A program made the translations under genes and the position numbers. Source: Granulicella sp. (GTDB taxonomy: Bacteria; Acidobacteriota; Terriglobia; Terriglobales; Acidobacteriaceae). From it: a stretch of 44,247 nt of DNA. Each line of letters starts with the position of its first letter. Position 1 is the first letter of the stretch. Shown one piece after another: positions 39,796 to 44,247 of the stretch. The notes under the pieces were generated by a model. The model was not told where the DNA came from, made no database searches, and was given only the letters and a program-made list of their open reading frames with translations. The stretch lies in the NCBI GenBank assembly GCA_003132145.1, contig PKWU01000049.1, positions 1 through 44,247 on the forward strand, read 5' to 3'.

Positions 39796-39977
39796 TTCTT
39801 ACCTTGCACGGCCAGGATCACGCTCTCGTAGCTTGGCTCCGCGCCCTTGATATGCTCCGCCACGCGCTGCCGCTCCTCGTCCGTCAGCGACGGCAGCACC
39901 GTCAGAATCCGCCGCAGCGTCACCGAAATATCGTCCACATAATTCATCGTTCGTATTGCTTCGCCAGAGAGAGGCAT
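39792..39977 (-). CDS. Small protein of unknown function upstream of the dehydrogenase-like gene
   Basis: 61 residues from the ATG at 39977, which has SD AGGAG five bases upstream; the frame is open to a TTG at 39992. Sequence MPLSGEAIRTMNYVDDISVT and then LRRILTVLPSLTDEERQRVA and YESVILAVQGKK. It is mostly helical and soluble, with a DEERQRVAEHIKG helix. No family recognised. The stop overlaps the next start (GTGA), so the two are translationally coupled and probably work together. Confidence 0.7.
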   Translation of the reverse strand: MPLSGEAIRTMNYVDDISVTLRRILTVLPSLTDEERQRVAEHIKGAEPSYESVILAVQGKK

Positions 39978-40035
39978 CGTTGCTCCTGTCAATTGAATTT
40001 CGCTCCCATCAGTCTACCGCGCCCACCTAAAAATT

Positions 40036-40200
40036 CGTCATCCTGAGCGGAGCCCCTTTGTTTGTCATTCCGCAGCGCAGCGGAGAAATCTGCTTCTGCC
40101 CTTGTCTGTTTTTGCCTGTCATCCTGAGCGGAGCCTCTCGCAGTCTCATCGCGAGAGGCGCAGTCGAAGAGCCTGTCCTGAGCGAAGCCGAAGGAACCCC
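40036..40200 (+). repeat. Type B half, full type D and full type B cluster
   Basis: Type B left half (GTCATCCTGAGCGGAGCCCC at 40037), full type D (40060-40098, slightly degenerate), then full type B at 40118-40200: stem CCTCTCGC/GCGAGAGG, loop AGTCTCATC, with a second TCCTGAGCGAAGCCGAAGGA unit nested at its right end. Confidence 0.8.
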
Positions 40201-40271
40201 GACAAATCTTGCCTCATCACAACCCTCCGGCCCTTTCTCCCAAAAAACTCCCGCCTTTGCCGTTGTCTGTT

Positions 40272-41810
40272 CTACCCCTTCGCCTTCTCCGCCTCCACCC
40301 AGTCCCGGTCCGTCAACTCCATCAACTCCGCAAGCTCTGCCGCCATCTCCGACCGCAGCGCCCCCGTCTCATACCGCCAGCCCCAGTTCCCCATCCGGTT
40401 CGACGGCGTATTCATGCGCGCCTCGCTGCCCAGCCGCAGAACGTCCTGCAGCGGAAAGATGCACAACCGTGCCACCGACCGCGCCGCCGCCCTCATCATC
40501 GCACCCACAATCTCCTCGTCCTTCTCGATCGGCTGCAGGTAGCGATCTACGTGCGCGCGCTCCACCGCCGTCGCCCCGCTCTTCCACCATCCCAGCGTGG
40601 TGTCGTTGTCGTGCGTCCCCGTATATGCAACCGTATTCGGCACATATTGGTGCGGCAGATAGACCTGCGCTCCGCGGCCCGAGAACCCGAATTGAAGCAC
40701 CCGCATCCCCGGCATCCCGAAGTGCTCCCTCAGCTCAACTACCTCCGGCGTAATCAGCCCCAGGTCCTCGGCGATAAACGGCAGCTCGCCGAACACCTTC
40801 TTCAGCCGGTCGAACAGCTCCATCCCCGGCGACTTCACCCACAGCCCATGGATCGCCGTCGGCTCCTCGGCCGCAATCGACCAGTACGCCTCGAAGCCGC
40901 GGAAGTGGTCCAGCCGCACCATGTCGTACAGCGCCAGCGACCGCCGTATCCGCGCCACCCACCAGTCGAACCCGCGCTCCTTCATCTCGCCCCACCGGTA
41001 CAGCGGATTGCCCCACCGCTGCCCTGTCGCCGAGTAGTAGTCCGGCGGCACGCCAGACACCCGCACCATCCCGCCCTTCTCGTCCAGCTCGAAGAGCTCC
41101 GGATGCGTCCACACCTCCGCGCTGTTGTAGTTCACAAAGATCGCCACATCGCCCAGTATTTGCACCTTCCGCTCTGTGCAGTACGCCCGCAACGCGCGCC
41201 ACTGCTCGTCGAAGAAGAACTGGACCGCCTGCTCCACAGCCAGCTCCCGCCCCTGCTCGGTCAGCATCACCGCCAGCGTATCGTGCTTGCGAAGAGCAAA
41301 CTCCTCCGGCCACTCGTTCCAGCTCACATCCCCGAACCTGCGCCGCAGCACGTTGAAGCTCGCGTAGTCGGGCAGCCAGCTCATGTTCTCCTGGCAGAAA
41401 CTCTGGAACCGCGTCCGCTCCGCATCCCCCGCGCGATCCAGAAAGTTCCCCGCCGCCTCTTCAATCAGCGGCTGCTTGCGTCCCGCCGCCGCCACCAGGT
41501 TCGCCGTCTGTAATGCAGGTGTCTCATCCAGCCGCGCCCACTCCTCCACGCGCTCCGCCGCAATCCATCCCTCCTCTGCCAGCCGTTCCAGGCTGATCAG
41601 CGCCGGGTTCCCCGCGAACGCCGACACCGCCGAGTAGGGCGAACTCCCGTATCCCGGAGGATTCAGCGGCAGCACCTGCCACACCCGTTGCTTGGCCGCC
41701 GCCAGAAAGTCCACAAACGCGTACGCCGCCGGCCCGAAGTCCCCCACTCCGCCACGCGATGGCAGGCTCGTCACATGCAGCAGCACGCCGCTCATCCGTT
41801 CCTGGTTCAT
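40272..41810 (-). CDS. malQ: 4-alpha-glucanotransferase (amylomaltase, GH77)
   Basis: 512 residues, normal length for the short amylomaltase type. It transfers alpha-1,4-glucan segments between maltodextrins. Seen: GVLLHVTSLPSRGGVGDFG, WQVLPLNPPGYGSSPYSAVS, ILGDVAIFVNYNSAEVWTHP, GVPPDYYSATGQRWGNPLYR, nucleophile Asp in MVRLDHFRGFEAYW near residue 298, acid/base Glu in FIAEDLGLITPEV near 346, and GTHDNDT near 400. Two starts are plausible: ATG at 41810 (AAGGGTGAGGG directly before it) or 41795 (AGGA). Neighbouring glycogen genes are not in the window. Confidence 0.97.
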   Translation of the reverse strand: MNQERMSGVLLHVTSLPSRGGVGDFGPAAYAFVDFLAAAKQRVWQVLPLNPPGYGSSPYSAVSAFAGNPALISLERLAEEGWIAAERVEEWARLDETPALQTANLVAAAGRKQPLIEEAAGNFLDRAGDAERTRFQSFCQENMSWLPDYASFNVLRRRFGDVSWNEWPEEFALRKHDTLAVMLTEQGRELAVEQAVQFFFDEQWRALRAYCTERKVQILGDVAIFVNYNSAEVWTHPELFELDEKGGMVRVSGVPPDYYSATGQRWGNPLYRWGEMKERGFDWWVARIRRSLALYDMVRLDHFRGFEAYWSIAAEEPTAIHGLWVKSPGMELFDRLKKVFGELPFIAEDLGLITPEVVELREHFGMPGMRVLQFGFSGRGAQVYLPHQYVPNTVAYTGTHDNDTTLGWWKSGATAVERAHVDRYLQPIEKDEEIVGAMMRAAARSVARLCIFPLQDVLRLGSEARMNTPSNRMGNWGWRYETGALRSEMAAELAELMELTDRDWVEAEKAKG

Positions 41811-41843
41811 CCCTCACCCTTCATCCGTTGCGTTGCGCAATCC

Positions 41844-41871
41844 CATAGCTCATAGCTCAAACCTCATGGCT
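41844..41871 (+). repeat. Heptanucleotide array (CATAGCT)
   Basis: CATAGCT, CATAGCT, CAAACCT and CATGGCT lie in the 5' spacer of malQ, 34 bases upstream of its start. Period seven. Confidence 0.6.
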
Positions 41872-41944
41872 TGACACCGCAACCAATGCCTTGCTCCTGG
41901 ACGCATTCCACTCTACCCGTCTGATGCCGAAATCGCGTGCCCCA

Positions 41945-42001
41945 CAAAAAAGGGCCTGCTCCCAACCCAGCGCCGAACCACGCGCCAAGCGGGAACAGGC
42001 T
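41945..42001 (-). terminator. Rho-independent terminator of the ppiD-like gene
   Basis: On the minus strand GCCTGTTCCC (42000-41991) pairs with GGGAGCAGGC (41963-41954), one mismatch, followed by CCTTTTTT. The 27-base loop has a further small GGCGCG/CGGCGC-like pairing. It begins 16 bases after the gene stop. Confidence 0.75.
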
Positions 42002-42016
42002 CCTCTCTTCTCATCT

Positions 42017-43996
42017 CTACTTACCCACCGGAACTCCTGCCGGGGCCGCTGCCTGCTTGGTAAGCCGCACTCCGCCGCCCTGCTCGTATCTCTCGGTCAG
42101 GGTCCCCATGAATACGCTGAAGATCTCATTCCGCTGCTGGCTCAGCAACTGCTCCCGCGTCGCATCGAAGTTCTTCGCCGTCTCGTCCGCCGTGGGTTCC
42201 TGCTTGTCGGTCACTCGCAGCACCACGCCGGTCTGTCCTGCGTTGATCGCGTCCGAGATCCCTCCCTTGGCCAGCTTGAACGCCACGGCTCCCGGCCCGT
42301 TCATTGCGCCCAGGTCTGTCACCTGTCCATCCTCGCCCACCAGCCCGCTTGTCTTGATCGGCAGCTTCAACTCCGCCGCCGCCTTCTTCAGGTCGTTCAG
42401 CTCCTTGGCCCGCGCGGCCAGCTTCACCGTCTCTGCCTGCAGCAGCTCCGGCGCCTTCTGGTCGCGATAGTCATCCAGCACATGCGACTTATACGCCGCA
42501 AACTCCGGAGCATGTGCCGCCTTCACATCCACCACCGAGAACACCGCATAGCCGTCGCCGGTCGAGATCGCCGCCGGCGCCGCGCCCTTGTCCGTCGTGA
42601 ACGCCGTGCTCAGCATCAGCGTGCCGTCCGACACGCCGCCGATCACAGCGTTCTTCTCCAAATAATCGGTCGTCACCACCTTCAGTCCATGCGCCGCCGC
42701 CATCTTCTCCAACCCATTCTTCTTTGCCTCGGCCGCAAGTTCGGTCCCATACGACTGCAACGCCGCGCCCTGCTTGTCCTGCGCGATCGTCTTCACGATC
42801 GTATCCTTCACCGCGCTCAGCGGCTTCACTCCCGCCGCCTGTTTCTGCTCGGTCTGGATGATGTGGTACCCGAACGCCGACCGCACCAGTCCCGACGTCT
42901 GCCCAGGGTTCAGCGCCATCGCCGCCTTCGCGTACGCAGGGTCAAGGCTCGCCGTCGCCATCAGCACCAGCTCGCCGCCGTTGTCCTTGCTCCCCGGGTC
43001 CTCCGAGTACTTCTTCGCCAGCGCCGCAAAGTTCCCGCCCGCCTGCAACTGCTTCAGCACGTCCTGCGCCTTGGCCTTGGCCGCCGCATCGGTCGCCGCG
43101 TCCGCGCCCGCCTTCGCCGCAATCAGGATGTGCCGCGTCTTCACCTGCTCCTCGGTCTTGTACTGCGCCTGGTGCGAGTTGTAGTACGCCTGGACCTCGC
43201 CATCGCTCACCGCGGCCTTGCCGCCGGGCGTCTTCGACGCATCGAACGCCGCATACTCGATCTTGCGCGTCTCCGGCACAGCCTTGGCGTACTTCGCCGC
43301 GTTCTGCTTGAAGTACTCCTGCAACTCCGCGTCCGCCGGGTTGATCGTCTTCTTCAGGTCCTCCATCGACACCACCGCGTAGTCGAACTGCACCTTGGTC
43401 CCCTGCACCCGGTAGGCCTCGCGCACCGCCGCGTCCGAGACCGCCGCGCCGCCCGTCACCATCGCCTGCAGCCGTTGCAGTTCCATGTCGTCCTTCACCT
43501 GCGACTCGAAGTCCGGCCGCGATGTCCCGAACGCCGTCTGCACAAAGTCGATGTACCGGTCGTCGCCCACGTACTGCCCGTTGGGGAACAGGTACTGCGC
43601 AAACGTCCCCGTCCGCAGCTCCCTCACCAGGTCCGCGTCGCTCACCTCCAGGTGCATCGCGTCCGCCGCCTGCTTCAGCATCGCCCGCTGCACCAGGACC
43701 TGCCCCGCCCGCTGCATCATGTACGGCAGCAGGAAGTCCGGGTAGTGCTGCTGCTGCAACTGCCGAGCGGCCAGCTTCGACACCTCTTCCGTCTGCACCC
43801 CGGTGCTCTCTCCGAAGAGCCGCCCCCACGCCCCCGGCTCCCGCACCGTCGCATACACCGTCGCACTGCTCCCCCCGGAATTGTCCGACATCAACCCCGG
43901 AACCAGGTAGATCACCATGGAGATGCACGCGGCGCTAATAATCACGCCGAACATTATCTTGACTGCCTTAGTGTCTTTCTGTAGAAAACGAATCAT
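42017..43996 (-). CDS. PpiD/SurA-type membrane-anchored peptidyl-prolyl isomerase
   Basis: 659 residues from the ATG at 43996; the frame is open to 44047, with an Arg-rich extension unlike the family. The MIRFLQKDTKAVKIMFGVII start and a transmembrane helix (residues about 12-33) match PpiD. The SurA-like N-domain (VQRAMLKQAADAMHLEVSDA) and long helices follow. The parvulin domain lies near residues 285-385: VKTRHILIAAKAG, FAALAKKYSEDPGSKDNGGE and FGYHIIQTEQKQAAG. The C-terminal half continues the PpiD architecture. It is a foldase/chaperone for periplasmic proteins near the Sec translocon. Residues of the parvulin active site (His, Phe) appear present. Followed by a strong terminator. Confidence 0.92.
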   Translation of the reverse strand: MIRFLQKDTKAVKIMFGVIISAACISMVIYLVPGLMSDNSGGSSATVYATVREPGAWGRLFGESTGVQTEEVSKLAARQLQQQHYPDFLLPYMMQRAGQVLVQRAMLKQAADAMHLEVSDADLVRELRTGTFAQYLFPNGQYVGDDRYIDFVQTAFGTSRPDFESQVKDDMELQRLQAMVTGGAAVSDAAVREAYRVQGTKVQFDYAVVSMEDLKKTINPADAELQEYFKQNAAKYAKAVPETRKIEYAAFDASKTPGGKAAVSDGEVQAYYNSHQAQYKTEEQVKTRHILIAAKAGADAATDAAAKAKAQDVLKQLQAGGNFAALAKKYSEDPGSKDNGGELVLMATASLDPAYAKAAMALNPGQTSGLVRSAFGYHIIQTEQKQAAGVKPLSAVKDTIVKTIAQDKQGAALQSYGTELAAEAKKNGLEKMAAAHGLKVVTTDYLEKNAVIGGVSDGTLMLSTAFTTDKGAAPAAISTGDGYAVFSVVDVKAAHAPEFAAYKSHVLDDYRDQKAPELLQAETVKLAARAKELNDLKKAAAELKLPIKTSGLVGEDGQVTDLGAMNGPGAVAFKLAKGGISDAINAGQTGVVLRVTDKQEPTADETAKNFDATREQLLSQQRNEIFSVFMGTLTERYEQGGGVRLTKQAAAPAGVPVGK

Positions 43997-44047
43997 GCTG
44001 GACCGGCGACCTTGACTTCGCGCTCGCCTCCGGCCCGCATCGCTCAA

Positions 44048-44247
44048 CTGTGAATCCGTGCCCCTCTAAAGAGGCCCGGCTCCCAGTCGCAATCCAGTTC
44101 GCAGACAGCGCTTCTGCCCGTTGATTTTGCGCGTCCCGGCGCACGCAACTCCCGCGCGCCAAGCCGTTAGCAGGGCAAGCGACCAGTATAAATCACCCGC
44201 CCACCAGCGCGCGTGCCCACCGCATTGGGTGCCTGTAGATGGTCAAG
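44048..44247. other. 5' region of the ppiD-like gene, right window edge
   Basis: 200 bases with no supported gene. On the minus strand TATACT (about 44186-44191) could be a -10 for the ppiD-like gene. A type A left-half-like ATTGGGTGCC sequence appears at 44224-44233, at the edge. Confidence 0.3.

Noticed and set aside
1..44247. tRNA or rRNA genes and insertion sequences with transposase
   Set aside because: I looked for tRNA-like cloverleaf ends, rRNA signatures and transposase proteins and found none that I can support.

Overview
The window is a GC-rich chromosomal segment, most likely from an Acidobacteriota genome of the class Terriglobia (Acidobacteriaceae: the Granulicella, Terriglobus and Edaphobacter kind). 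The assignment rests on two tandem TIGR03435-type 'soil-associated' proteins beside a VWFA-related acidobacterial-type protein, on gene content typical of that class, and on the many dispersed hairpin repeats. It is inference from protein families, since no rRNA gene is present. The + strand is C-rich throughout: genes on + favour C-ending codons and genes on - favour G-ending codons. This suggests that the whole window lies in one replichore with - as the leading strand.

Layout. 1-1252: 5' end of recO, a seven-iron-type ferredoxin and a small membrane protein. 1478-6156: inositol monophosphatase family protein, two TIGR03435 paralogues and a secreted VWA protein. 6348-9847: Lon protease and prephenate dehydratase. 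10011-10581: a small stress-type pair (Lmo0937-like membrane peptide and CsbD-like protein). 10703-11566: UbiA-type prenyltransferase. 11747-20238: outer-membrane assembly operon, Omp85/POTRA protein, then SurA-like chaperone, then TamB. 20361-22727: ThiF/MoeB-like E1 enzyme, and an ECF sigma factor with a coupled small protein. 22841-23844: a possible aromatic-rich leader peptide and terminator ahead of shikimate kinase. 24266-26868: AI-2E family membrane protein, a single-pass periplasmic protein and RsmE. 27039-28914: DnaJ and GrpE. 29114-35551: overlapping operon mutS, anmK, a membrane-anchored unknown and a family 5 solute-binding lipoprotein. 35801-38046: cytochrome c assembly/HemX-like protein and HemA. 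38146-39030: AT-richer, probably acquired gene with possible AbiJ-like features. 39136-39977: small protein and NAD-binding 3-hydroxyacyl-CoA dehydrogenase domain. 40272-41810: MalQ. 42017-43996: PpiD-like foldase. Most genes are core housekeeping.

The outstanding feature is the repeat landscape. At least three kinds of short hairpin element are scattered through the window, and all copies I found lie in the same orientation on the + strand whatever the gene direction. One kind (about 41 nt, GGGTGCCCCAT...GGGTGGGAT, with a variable but self-complementary inner stem) lies inside at least eight open reading frames without breaking them: three times in mutS, and in thiF-like, rsmE, anmK, the solute-binding protein and the dehydrogenase. 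In five of these it is read in the same frame and encodes a recurring peptide. The inner hairpin loop AGTCTCATC is shared with a second element type. Incomplete left halves repeatedly precede full copies. Eight tandem arrays with different units all have a period of seven bases. Together these look like a replication-linked, single-strand hairpin element system that adds small peptides to essential proteins. No transposase for it is in the window.

A second notable candidate is a near-leaderless 32-residue peptide (six aromatic residues within eleven) followed by a perfect 10-bp terminator hairpin upstream of shikimate kinase, which looks like a transcription attenuator.
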